Shown: positions 21,970 to 29,558 of the stretch, one piece after another
How the letters are laid out: each line of letters starts with the position of its first letter
How positions within the stretch are numbered: position 1 is the stretch's first letter
Assembly (NCBI GenBank): GCA_017881915.1
Contig: JADGQK010000014.1
Span: 1-47,666, forward strand
Reading direction: 5' to 3'
Length of the DNA stretch: 47,666 bases
Source: Chloroflexota bacterium
GTDB lineage: Bacteria > Chloroflexota > Limnocylindria > Limnocylindrales > CSP1-4
Made by a program: the position numbers and the translations under genes
Notes under the pieces: generated by a model
What the model saw: only the letters and a program-made list of their open reading frames with translations
Told to the model about the DNA's origin: nothing
Database searches by the model: none

Positions 21970-23945
21970 CGGCTGCCTGCGATCACGAGGTAGGCGGCCG
22001 CCATCACGATCAACCCGAGGGCGATCCCGAGGGCATAGTTCTGGACCCGCCCCGTCTGGATCCGGCGCAGGCCGCCCCCGGCTGAGCCCACGACCCGGCC
22101 GGTTCCGTTGACCGCTCCGTCGACGACGTTCCGATCGAACCACCACAGGCTGTTGGCCACCCGGCCACCGATCCGAATGAACAGCAGGTCGTACAGGTCG
22201 TCGAACCACCACTTGTTGAGCGAGGCGCGATACAGGAAGCGGGTCGCCCCGTTCGCGCCCACGATCGCGCTGACCGCGCTCAGGCGGGCCTTCGACCGGA
22301 GTGGCCCCAGGTCGACCCCGAAGAACCGCCAGGCCAGCACGATCCCGAGGGCGGCGATCGAGACGCTGGCCAGGATCAGTCCGCCGTCGATCCCGGCCAG
22401 GGCGAACGGTTGGTCGATCCGCCCGGCCAGGGCAACAGCTGGGCCGAAGACCGGCTCGAGCCAGCCCTGCAGCCGGCTGGCGCCAAAGGGCAGGCCCAGG
22501 AACAGTCCGATGAAGATCGTGGGGATCGCCAGCAGGATCAGCGGGATCGTCATCGCCCGACCCGATTCGTGGATCTCCGGCTCGACCGCCGGATCCACCC
22601 GGCTCTCGCCCCAGAAGGTCAGCCCGATCAGCCGGAACATGTAGAAGGCGGTCATCCCGGCCACCAGGAAGCCGATCGCCCAGACCCACAGGAAGCCGTT
22701 CTTGAACGCCTCGCCCAGGATCTCGTCCTTGCTGAAGAAGCCGGCCAGCGGCGGGATGCCCGAGATCGCGACCGAGCCGATCAGCATCGTCCAGTAGGTG
22801 ATCGGGATCTTCTTCGACAGGCCGCCCATCTTGCGCATGTCCTGCTCATCGTGGACAGCGTGGATCACCGAGCCCGAATCGAGGAAGAGGAGGCCCTTGA
22901 AGAAGCCGTGGGCCATCAGGTGGAAGATCGCCGCGGTCCAGGCACCCACTCCCAGCGCGGCGAACATGTAGCCGAGCTGGGACAGCGTGGAATAGGCCAG
23001 GACCCGCTTGATGTCGGTCTGGGTGAACGCGATCGACGCAGCCAGGATCGCGGTGAACGTGCCCAGCGCGGCGACCACGACCATGATCTCGGGCGCCCGG
23101 GCGAAGATCGGGCTCGTCCGGGCGACGAGGTAAACGCCGGCGTTGACCATCGTCGCCGCGTGGATCAGGGCCGACACCGGGGTCGGGCCTTCCATCGCGT
23201 CGGGCAGCCAGACGTGCAGCGGGAACTGGGCGCTCTTGCCCACCGCGCCGCACAGGACCAGCAGGGCGATCCAGCTGATCGTCGAGGGGTCGATCTTGCC
23301 GAGTCCGGCCAGGACCGCCTGGATGTTGAGGGTGTGCAGGCTCGTCCAGATCAGCATGATCCCGAGGATGAATCCCACATCGCCGACCCGGTTGACGATG
23401 AACGCCTTCTTGCTGGCCAGGGCCGCGCTCCGGCGCGGGAACCAGAACCCGATCAACAGGTAGCTGCTCAAACCGACCAGCTCCCAGGCCACGAAGACCA
23501 CCAGGAAGTTGTCGGCCAGGACGAGCAGGAGCATCGAGAACATGAACAGGTTCAGGTAGGCGAAGAAGCGCCAGTAGCCCCCGTCGTGGCTCATGTAGCC
23601 GAGCGAGTAGATGTGGACCAGCAGCCCGATCGTGGTCACCACGATCAGCAGGCAGGCGGTCAGGGCGTCGACGAAGAAGCCGGTCGACACGCTGAACTGG
23701 CCGGCCGGGATCCACTCCCAGAACGTGATCCCGTGGCCGTGCTCGCCAAACGGCGCGGAGCCGCCGAGCGCTCCGGCCGCCACGATCATCGCCGCGACCC
23801 AGGCGATCCCGACCATCGCCATCGGCACGGCGCTCGCGGCGGCCCTGCCGTAGCGGGCCTGCAGCCGCCGGCCGAACAGGGCCGTGAAGGCGAAGCCGGC
23901 GAGCGGCAGGATCGCGATCAGCGGGATGAGCGTGTCGTAGGGCAT
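21966..23945 (-). CDS. nuoL: NADH-quinone oxidoreductase subunit L
   Basis: 659 residues, the distal antiporter-like subunit. It carries FVAWELVGLSSYLLIGFWF (TM5 Glu), SAQFPLHVWLPDAMEGPTPV (TM7 Lys), RVLAYSTLSQLGYMFAALG and IPPLAGFFSKDEILGEAF. After the channel domain the C-terminal 150 residues contain an amphipathic stretch and a final hydrophobic segment, matching the long lateral helix HL that clasps NuoM and NuoN. The start is ATG at 23945; 30 further upstream codons lie over the nuoK 3' end and are not protein-like. The stop overlaps nuoM. Confidence 0.97.
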   Translation of the reverse strand: MPYDTLIPLIAILPLAGFAFTALFGRRLQARYGRAAASAVPMAMVGIAWVAAMIVAAGALGGSAPFGEHGHGITFWEWIPAGQFSVSTGFFVDALTACLLIVVTTIGLLVHIYSLGYMSHDGGYWRFFAYLNLFMFSMLLLVLADNFLVVFVAWELVGLSSYLLIGFWFPRRSAALASKKAFIVNRVGDVGFILGIMLIWTSLHTLNIQAVLAGLGKIDPSTISWIALLVLCGAVGKSAQFPLHVWLPDAMEGPTPVSALIHAATMVNAGVYLVARTSPIFARAPEIMVVVAALGTFTAILAASIAFTQTDIKRVLAYSTLSQLGYMFAALGVGAWTAAIFHLMAHGFFKGLLFLDSGSVIHAVHDEQDMRKMGGLSKKIPITYWTMLIGSVAISGIPPLAGFFSKDEILGEAFKNGFLWVWAIGFLVAGMTAFYMFRLIGLTFWGESRVDPAVEPEIHESGRAMTIPLILLAIPTIFIGLFLGLPFGASRLQGWLEPVFGPAVALAGRIDQPFALAGIDGGLILASVSIAALGIVLAWRFFGVDLGPLRSKARLSAVSAIVGANGATRFLYRASLNKWWFDDLYDLLFIRIGGRVANSLWWFDRNVVDGAVNGTGRVVGSAGGGLRRIQTGRVQNYALGIALGLIVMAAAYLVIAGSR

Positions 23946-23955
23946 CGCAGGTGGC

Positions 23956-24267
23956 CTAGTCGCGCATCGTGTCGTACTCGTCGACGAGCGGCGTCTTCCG
24001 GTTGCGGTAGATCGCGATGACGATCGACAGGCCAACCGTCGCCTCGGCCGCCGCCACGGCCAGCACGATCAGGGCGATCACCGAGCCCTGGACCTTGAGC
24101 GTCGGGATGAATGCGCCGAAGGCAATGATCGTGAGGTTGACCGCGTTGAGCATCAGCTCGATCGACATCAGCATGCTGATCGCGTTGCGCCGGGCGAGGA
24201 ACCCGAACGTGCCGATCGAGAACAGGATGCCGGCCAGGATCAGGTAGGCGTCGAGCGAATGGCTCAT
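23956..24267 (-). CDS. nuoK: NADH-quinone oxidoreductase subunit K
   Basis: 103 residues with three membrane helices. It has the conserved membrane Glu in MLMSIELMLNAVNLTIIAF and a second acidic helix in AVAAAEATVGLSIVIAIYR. These glutamates form part of the fourth proton path next to NuoJ. The start ATG at 24267 overlaps the nuoJ stop (ATGA), and the stop is ten bases before nuoL. Normal length and no oddities. Confidence 0.97.
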   Translation of the reverse strand: MSHSLDAYLILAGILFSIGTFGFLARRNAISMLMSIELMLNAVNLTIIAFGAFIPTLKVQGSVIALIVLAVAAAEATVGLSIVIAIYRNRKTPLVDEYDTMRD

Positions 24268-24800
24268 GCCGGTCCGTCCTCTTCGCGCTTGGCCAGGAAG
24301 ATCCCGCCGATCACCGCGGCCAGCAGGAGGACGCTGACGATCTCGAACGGCAGCACGAACTGGTCGAACAGGACCCGGGCGAGGATCGCCGTGCCGGTCC
24401 GGATCGGGGCCGCGACCGCGTTCCAGTTGGTGGCCCCGACGGTCAGGGCGATCAGCAGGCCCAGGACGGCGGCGGCAATCGCGGCAGGCAGCGCCTGGGT
24501 CTGGAAGACCAGCCGGGCCGGCGCGGCTTTCGTCTGGGTGAGCATGATCGCGAAGAGGACCAGGACGCTGATCGCCCCGATGTAGACCAGGACCTGGGCC
24601 GCGGCCACGAGGGGCGCGCCGACGAGAGCGTACAGGCCGGCCAGGGCGGCGAAGCAGACCATCATCGCCAGGCCGCAGCGGATGATGTCGCGCAAGGTCA
24701 CGACGAGCAGCCCCGACCCTACCAGGACCACGCTCAGGATGATGAACAGCAGGTCATCCCAGCGCAGGTTGATAAACGGCAGCGCATCCGGTATCGCCAC
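24264..24800 (-). CDS. nuoJ: NADH-quinone oxidoreductase subunit J
   Basis: 178 residues, five membrane helices, with the family segment APLVAAAQVLVYIGAISVLVLFAIML. This contains the conserved glycine-rich TM3 where a pi-bulge forms in known structures. The GTG start at 24800 is preceded by GAGAGGAG. It lies 70 bases after the large NuoG/GltD-like fusion gene, the longest gap inside the nuo operon, and overlaps nuoK by four bases. It sits in the membrane arm between NuoA/NuoH and NuoK. Confidence 0.96.
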   Translation of the reverse strand: MAIPDALPFINLRWDDLLFIILSVVLVGSGLLVVTLRDIIRCGLAMMVCFAALAGLYALVGAPLVAAAQVLVYIGAISVLVLFAIMLTQTKAAPARLVFQTQALPAAIAAAVLGLLIALTVGATNWNAVAAPIRTGTAILARVLFDQFVLPFEIVSVLLLAAVIGGIFLAKREEDGPA

Positions 24801-24870
24801 GCGACTCCTCTCTCCCTCGTTGCCGGGCGACCGGATCGGCAGCCCGTCCGACCCGTCCGTCCAGGATCAG

Positions 24871-27486
24871 CTACTTCGTGTGGGCGTGACCCGGCCCAGC
24901 GCCCGCGCCGTCGCCGGCGTGACCGTTGCCGCTTCCATTGCCCAGGGCACTCCCCGGAGCCGTCCCCAGCTCGGCCCTGATCGCCGCGGGCAGTACCGGC
25001 AGGAGCCGGCCCGGATCGACGATCCGGCCATCTGCCCGGGCCCTCTCGAGCCAGTCACGCTCGCGCCGGATGTAGGTCATCTCCGTGTCTCGATCGATCG
25101 CGGCCAGGGCCATCAGGTCGATCGTCGGCTCCTGCCGGCTGGCGTGGGCCAGCTCGAAGTCGGCCCCATCCCGGAGGGCGTCGTAGGGGCAGGCGTCGAC
25201 GCAGATCCCGCACAGGATGCAGCGGCTCTCGTCGACCTCGTACTTCTGGAGGACCCGCGGCTTGGGCATCAGCGCACCCGTCGGGCAGGTCTCGGCGCAG
25301 CGCCCGCAGGACACGCAGGGCGTGTCGTTCAGGCTCATGTCCAGGGGTGTGGTCACGAGCGTGTCGAAGCCGATCCGCATGAAGTCGTAGCAGGCCGCAC
25401 CCACGACCTCCGAGCAGACCTGGGCGCAGCGCCCACAGTCGATGCAGCGCGACGGCTCGCGCAGGATGAAGGCGTGGCTGTCGTCGCGGATGTAGTCGTG
25501 GTTGATGCCGGTGAAGCGATTCTCGGAGACGCTCCGGTAGCCCGCACCCTGGTGGAAGGCCGGCTCGAGGGTCGTCAGCGTCGTCCCGTACTCGATTCCC
25601 AGCCGGCGCAGGTCGCAGAATCCGATCGCCTCGCAGGTGCACTGCAGGCAGCGAGTGCTCTCGGCCACCGCCTCGGCCCGGCTGTACGGGATCTCGTACT
25701 CGACGTAGCTCCTGTTGCGCAGTTCCGGGTCCATCGCCTTGAGCCGGTAGCGGGGCTCCTTGACCTCGCTCGTGAAGGGCACGATCGAGAGGAACTCGGG
25801 CTGCGGTTCGGCCAACGTCTGGCGGGTCTTGAGGGCGGCCAGGTCGAGGCCCTGGACGAAGGCGTCGACGGCGTAGGCACTGCGTCGGCCCTCGGCGATC
25901 GCGGCCACGACGGTCGCCGCCCCGATCCGGACATCGCCCGTGGCAAAGACGCCCGGCCGGCCGGTCTCGAACGTGACCGCGTCGGCCTTGAGCCGGCGTT
26001 GCTTCGTGGCCTGGAGCCCATCCGAGCCGGATCCGAACCAGCTCAGGTCGGGACCCTGGCCGATGGCCAGGAGGACCCGGTCGCACTCGATCGTGAACTC
26101 GGTGCCGGGCGCCGGCTCCGGTCGACGGCGGCCAGAGGCGTCGGCTTCGCCGAGCTTGTTGCGAATGAACTCGACCCCGGTCACCTTGCCGTCGGGGCCG
26201 ATCAGGACCCGGGTCGGGGCGGCCTGGAAGATCGCCGTGGCGCCCTCTTCGATCGCCTCGTGGACCTCGTCCGAGGCGGGCATGTCCTTCATGTCGCGGC
26301 GGTACACCAGGGTCACCTCGGCAGCGCCCTGGCGGACGGAGGTCCGGGTGCAGTCCATCGAGGTGAAGCCGCCGCCGATCACCACGATCCGCTTGCCGGC
26401 GTGGCCCGGATAGGGCAGCCCCAGCGTCGCCGTCTTGAGGTACTCGAGGCCGTCGAGCACGCCGTCCGCGTCCTCGTTGGGAATCCCCAGCTTGTTCGTG
26501 TCATAGCAGCCGATCGCGACGAGGACCGCATCGAAGCCCTGGCCCTGGAGGTCATCGAGGCTGAAGTCGCGCCCCAGGGCCTGGTTGCATTCGATCCGGC
26601 CGCCCAGCCGGGTCACGCTCTCGTACTCGGCCTCGAGCACCTCCACCTTGGGCAGGCGGTACTGCGGGATGCCGTAGCGGAGCATCCCGCCGGGGGCGGC
26701 GTCGCGCTCGAAGACGGTCACGTCGTGGCCGGCGATCAGGAGGTAGTACGCCGCCGACATCCCGGCCGGCCCCGAGCCGATCACGGCGACCCGCCGGCCG
26801 GTCCTGGGCTGGACCTCGAATGGAACCGGCGGATCGATCCCGTCGTTGAGCATCGCCTTGAGGACCTGGTCGCCGGCGTAGCGGTGGCTGTCCCGGATGG
26901 CGATCGCCTCGTCCACCTCGTCCCGCCGGCAGTGCTCCTCGCAGGGTGCCGGGCAGACCCGGCCGAGGATGGACGGGAACGGGATCGTGCGCTTGAAGAT
27001 CCGACTCGACTCGTGCCAGTTGCCCTCGGCGTTCTGCTTGAGGAATCCGGGGATGTCGATGTGGCTGGGGCACTTGTTCTGGCAGGGCGGCAGGCAGTAG
27101 GCGTTGTGGTCGCTGAAGATCAGCTCGAGATTGGTGGCCCGCAGCCGGCGGACCGCTTCGGTCTGGGTGGCAACCTTCATGCCCGCCTCGGCCACCCGCG
27201 AGCAGGAGATGGGCGGGTGCTCCTCTCCCTCGACTTCCACAACGCACATCCGGCAGGCGCCGAAGCCGGGCAGCTTGGGCTCGTAGCACAGGGTGGGGAT
27301 CTCGATCCCGTTGTCGCGGCAGACCTCGAGGATCGTCTGACCCTCACGCCCCTCGACCAGGCGGCCGTCGACCTCCACCCGGATCCGCGGGGTCGACTGG
27401 GGCCGCTGGGGCGCCTGGGTCGTGAGGAGGCGCTCGGACAGCGTCCCTTCGGGCGGCGGGGCGGGGCGCGCGATCAGCTCGGTCAT
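24871..27486 (-). CDS. Composite flavo-iron-sulfur subunit: NuoG-type N-terminus, GltD-like FAD/NAD(P)H core, multiple [4Fe-4S] domains
   Basis: 871 residues in the NuoG position of the nuo operon. In order: a [2Fe-2S] domain like the NuoG N-terminus (Cys67-x10-Cys78-x2-Cys81-x13-Cys95); His127/Cys131/Cys135/Cys139 merging into a GltD-type Fer4_20 domain (CPSHIDIPGF; VCPAPCEEHC at 178-186); an FAD Rossmann fold (VAVIGSGPAGMSAAYYL) with YGIPQYRLPK; a second NAD(P)H Rossmann fold (IVVIGGGFTSMDC near 363); the FAD-closing GVFATGDVRIGAATVV near 512; CLQCTCEAIGFC near 611; a two-cluster NuoG/hydrogenase-like ferredoxin (CIDCGRC near 680, CVSCGRCAETCPTGAL near 722); and CILCGICVDACPYDAL near 754, followed by a NuoI-like FELAHASRQ. 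The molybdopterin-like body of NuoG is absent. It may pass electrons between NAD(P)H and the cluster chain of complex I. ATG at 27486 was preferred to a TTG inside nuoF. Confidence 0.9.
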   Translation of the reverse strand: MTELIARPAPPPEGTLSERLLTTQAPQRPQSTPRIRVEVDGRLVEGREGQTILEVCRDNGIEIPTLCYEPKLPGFGACRMCVVEVEGEEHPPISCSRVAEAGMKVATQTEAVRRLRATNLELIFSDHNAYCLPPCQNKCPSHIDIPGFLKQNAEGNWHESSRIFKRTIPFPSILGRVCPAPCEEHCRRDEVDEAIAIRDSHRYAGDQVLKAMLNDGIDPPVPFEVQPRTGRRVAVIGSGPAGMSAAYYLLIAGHDVTVFERDAAPGGMLRYGIPQYRLPKVEVLEAEYESVTRLGGRIECNQALGRDFSLDDLQGQGFDAVLVAIGCYDTNKLGIPNEDADGVLDGLEYLKTATLGLPYPGHAGKRIVVIGGGFTSMDCTRTSVRQGAAEVTLVYRRDMKDMPASDEVHEAIEEGATAIFQAAPTRVLIGPDGKVTGVEFIRNKLGEADASGRRRPEPAPGTEFTIECDRVLLAIGQGPDLSWFGSGSDGLQATKQRRLKADAVTFETGRPGVFATGDVRIGAATVVAAIAEGRRSAYAVDAFVQGLDLAALKTRQTLAEPQPEFLSIVPFTSEVKEPRYRLKAMDPELRNRSYVEYEIPYSRAEAVAESTRCLQCTCEAIGFCDLRRLGIEYGTTLTTLEPAFHQGAGYRSVSENRFTGINHDYIRDDSHAFILREPSRCIDCGRCAQVCSEVVGAACYDFMRIGFDTLVTTPLDMSLNDTPCVSCGRCAETCPTGALMPKPRVLQKYEVDESRCILCGICVDACPYDALRDGADFELAHASRQEPTIDLMALAAIDRDTEMTYIRRERDWLERARADGRIVDPGRLLPVLPAAIRAELGTAPGSALGNGSGNGHAGDGAGAGPGHAHTK

Positions 27487-27499
27487 CGCGTTCGGGGCC

Positions 27500-28849
27500 T
27501 CAATGCGCCGGCTCGCCGTCCGCAACGGCGACCCGTTGACGGCCGGCGGCCCGCTCGGTCGCGGGCTGGAGCTTCGCGTCCAGCTCGGGTCGGAAGTATC
27601 GCATCACGCTCGACATGGGCAGCGTCGCCAGGCGCTCGTGATCGCACAGGGCGCTGGCCACGATGTCGGCCGACAGGTCGGCCAGCAGGTCGGCGTCGGT
27701 CGGACGGGGTGTGCCCGCGTTGATCCGGACCGCGATCTCCTCGAGGCGACGGGTCCCGATCCGGCACGGGATCGTCTTGCCACAGGCCTCGCCTGCACAG
27801 AACCTGGTGAGCAGCTCGGCCAGCTCGACGACATCCGCATCGGCCGCAGTGGCCACGATCGAGCCCGAGCCGACATGGGCCCCGGCGGCGCGCAGGTCGG
27901 CAAACGTATACGGCGTGTCGAGCAGGTCGGCCGGCAGGATGCCGCCCGACGGCCCGCCCACGAGCAGGGCCTTGGGCGGCGCGCCGGGACCGCCCTCGGC
28001 TTTGCCCCTGGTCTTGCCGGCGACCAGCTCCAGGATGGCCCGCAGCGGTGTTCCCAGCGGGATCTCGGCGATGCCGGCCCCGCCCGCGCCCCGGACGTGG
28101 ACCAGGATCGTGCCCGGCGCGTCGGGGCTGCCGATCGCCCGGAAGGCGGCCGCACCCTCGCGCAGGATCCACGCGACGAGCGCCAGGGTCTGGACGTTCT
28201 GGACGACCGTCGGCCGGCCGAACAGGCCACGCTCGGCCGGGTACGGCGGGCGCTGCTCCGGCTGGCCGCGCTTGCCCTCGAGCGCCTTGAGCAGGACGGT
28301 CTCCTCGCCCAGCATGTAGGCACCCTGGACCGGCCGAACCTCGATCGTCAGCTGGCGCCCGCTGTCGAGCACATCGGCGCCGATGAAGCCGGCCTCCTCG
28401 GCCGCGCCGAGGGCGGCCTCGAGCCGCCTGATCGCCTCGGTCTCGGTGGCACGCACGGCGATGATCGCGTTCTCGGCACCGATCGCCCAGGCCGCGATCG
28501 CTACCCCTTCGATCACCGTGTAGGGGGCGCGTTCGAGGAGGACCGGATCGGTCCGGGCAGCCGGGTCGGCACCGTAGCCGTTGGCCACGACGTAGCGCCG
28601 ATCGGCCGGGGTGGCAGCGGCCAGCTGCCACTTGTCGGCGGTGAGGAAGCCCGCGCCGCCGCGACCGCGCAGGCCGGCAGCCTTGATCTCGGCCACGACG
28701 GCCACCGGGGCGAGCGTCCGGACAGCCTTCCTGAGGCCCTCGAACGCACCCGCCTTGACGGCTGCGTCGAGATCGGTCGGATCAGCCGCGGAGGCCCGTC
28801 CCAGCAGGGGCCGGGGCCAGCTGGCGGGAGTCTTCAACAGGTTGGTCAC
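27500..28849 (-). CDS. nuoF: NuoF-like flavoprotein with degenerate N3 cluster and FMN/NADH motifs
   Basis: 449 residues with the NuoF domain order: FMN/NADH fold (GLRGRGGAGFLTADKW near 60), SLBB domain, and C-terminal cluster domain. NADH-side motif GAYMLGEETVLLKALEG is kept. Several key motifs differ from the family. N-A-D-E-x-E-P-G is NGYGADPA. N-N-V-E-T is QNVQT. The N3 motif C-G-x-C-x-x-C reads Cys356-G-K-Thr359-I-P-Cys362, so one of the four expected ligands is missing while the fourth (ALCDHERL) is kept. It may hold a three-cysteine cluster or none, and may no longer oxidise NADH efficiently. GTG start three bases after the upstream gene's stop. Coupled to the composite FAD subunit downstream. 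Confidence 0.88.
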   Translation of the reverse strand: MTNLLKTPASWPRPLLGRASAADPTDLDAAVKAGAFEGLRKAVRTLAPVAVVAEIKAAGLRGRGGAGFLTADKWQLAAATPADRRYVVANGYGADPAARTDPVLLERAPYTVIEGVAIAAWAIGAENAIIAVRATETEAIRRLEAALGAAEEAGFIGADVLDSGRQLTIEVRPVQGAYMLGEETVLLKALEGKRGQPEQRPPYPAERGLFGRPTVVQNVQTLALVAWILREGAAAFRAIGSPDAPGTILVHVRGAGGAGIAEIPLGTPLRAILELVAGKTRGKAEGGPGAPPKALLVGGPSGGILPADLLDTPYTFADLRAAGAHVGSGSIVATAADADVVELAELLTRFCAGEACGKTIPCRIGTRRLEEIAVRINAGTPRPTDADLLADLSADIVASALCDHERLATLPMSSVMRYFRPELDAKLQPATERAAGRQRVAVADGEPAH

Positions 28850-28852
28850 GGC

Positions 28853-29548
28853 TCAGCGCACTCGCCCGGCCGGCCCCTTCGAGCCGCTGCCGATCGCCTG
28901 CTCGAGTCCCGCCAGGTAGTCGACCTCGAGCCGTTGGCGACCGCTGCCGAGGGCTGGCGTAGCGGCCTTGTCCGAGCCGGCCAGGCGGGCCGGGGGCTCG
29001 AACCGGAGGTGGTCGTAGTAGGTCGCCGTGCCGTAGATCATCGCGTACCAGGCACCGGTGCCGAAGCTGATCCGCTTGAGCGCCGCGACCGGCAGGTAGC
29101 CGTAGGCGGCCTGGGTCGCCCCCAGGATCTCGAGCAGCCGGCTGGGGTCGTGATCGGCTTCGTGGAGGATCGCATCGACCGGGCCCAGGTCGATCGGGCT
29201 CCAGTGCTCGTAGGCGACATCCGGGACCGTTCGACCGGCTCGCCGGAGGGCCGATTCCTCGCGTCGTTCGCCATACGTCTCGGAAGCGCCCCAATGGACC
29301 GCGTAGCGGCCCTTCGTGTCGACGCCACCCATGTCGATGCACTCGATCGGGCAGGCCTGGGCGCACTGGAAGCAGGTCTCGCACTTGAGCGTGCCGTGCT
29401 CGTCGTAGAGGAGCTGCAGCCGGCCCCGGAACTTTGGCGAGATCTCGGCGGGAAGCTCCGGATAGAGGTGGGTCACCTTGGGCTGGAAGAAGCGGCGCAG
29501 GGTAAGGGCCATGCCACGGACGATGCCCAGGCCCGGGATCAGGCTCAT
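28853..29548 (-). CDS. Fusion of a half NuoI ferredoxin and a NuoE-like thioredoxin fold without cluster cysteines
   Basis: 231 residues. Residues 1-75 match the start of NuoI (GMALTLRRFFQPKVTHLYPE, then one ferredoxin motif Cys56-x2-Cys59-x2-Cys62-x3-Cys66-Pro). NuoI normally has a second such motif some 35 residues later; it is absent here. Residues 120-185 resemble the N-terminal half of NuoE: VDAILHEADHDPSRLLEILG, then AAYGYLPVAALKRIS and IYGTATYYDHLRF, which mirrors the NuoE vygVaTFY strand. The [2Fe-2S] half of NuoE with its four cysteines is missing; there is a low-complexity tail instead. It occupies the slot between nuoH and nuoF. In the complex it should carry N6a-like chemistry and dock NuoF. 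Good ribosome site (GAGGA) before ATG at 29548. Confidence 0.85.
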   Translation of the reverse strand: MSLIPGLGIVRGMALTLRRFFQPKVTHLYPELPAEISPKFRGRLQLLYDEHGTLKCETCFQCAQACPIECIDMGGVDTKGRYAVHWGASETYGERREESALRRAGRTVPDVAYEHWSPIDLGPVDAILHEADHDPSRLLEILGATQAAYGYLPVAALKRISFGTGAWYAMIYGTATYYDHLRFEPPARLAGSDKAATPALGSGRQRLEVDYLAGLEQAIGSGSKGPAGRVR

Positions 29549-29558
29549 CCGCCGGTCC

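Noticed and set aside
24682-27723. 1013-codon open frame on the plus strand
   Set aside because: Antisense to the composite flavo-iron-sulfur subunit and nuoJ; no recognisable motif and no ribosome site.
28853-29548. NuoI/NuoE fusion as a sequencing frameshift of two normal genes
   Set aside because: A single frame reads through both parts with clean motifs, and the missing NuoI second motif and NuoE cysteines are not found in any frame nearby, so an indel would not restore normal genes.
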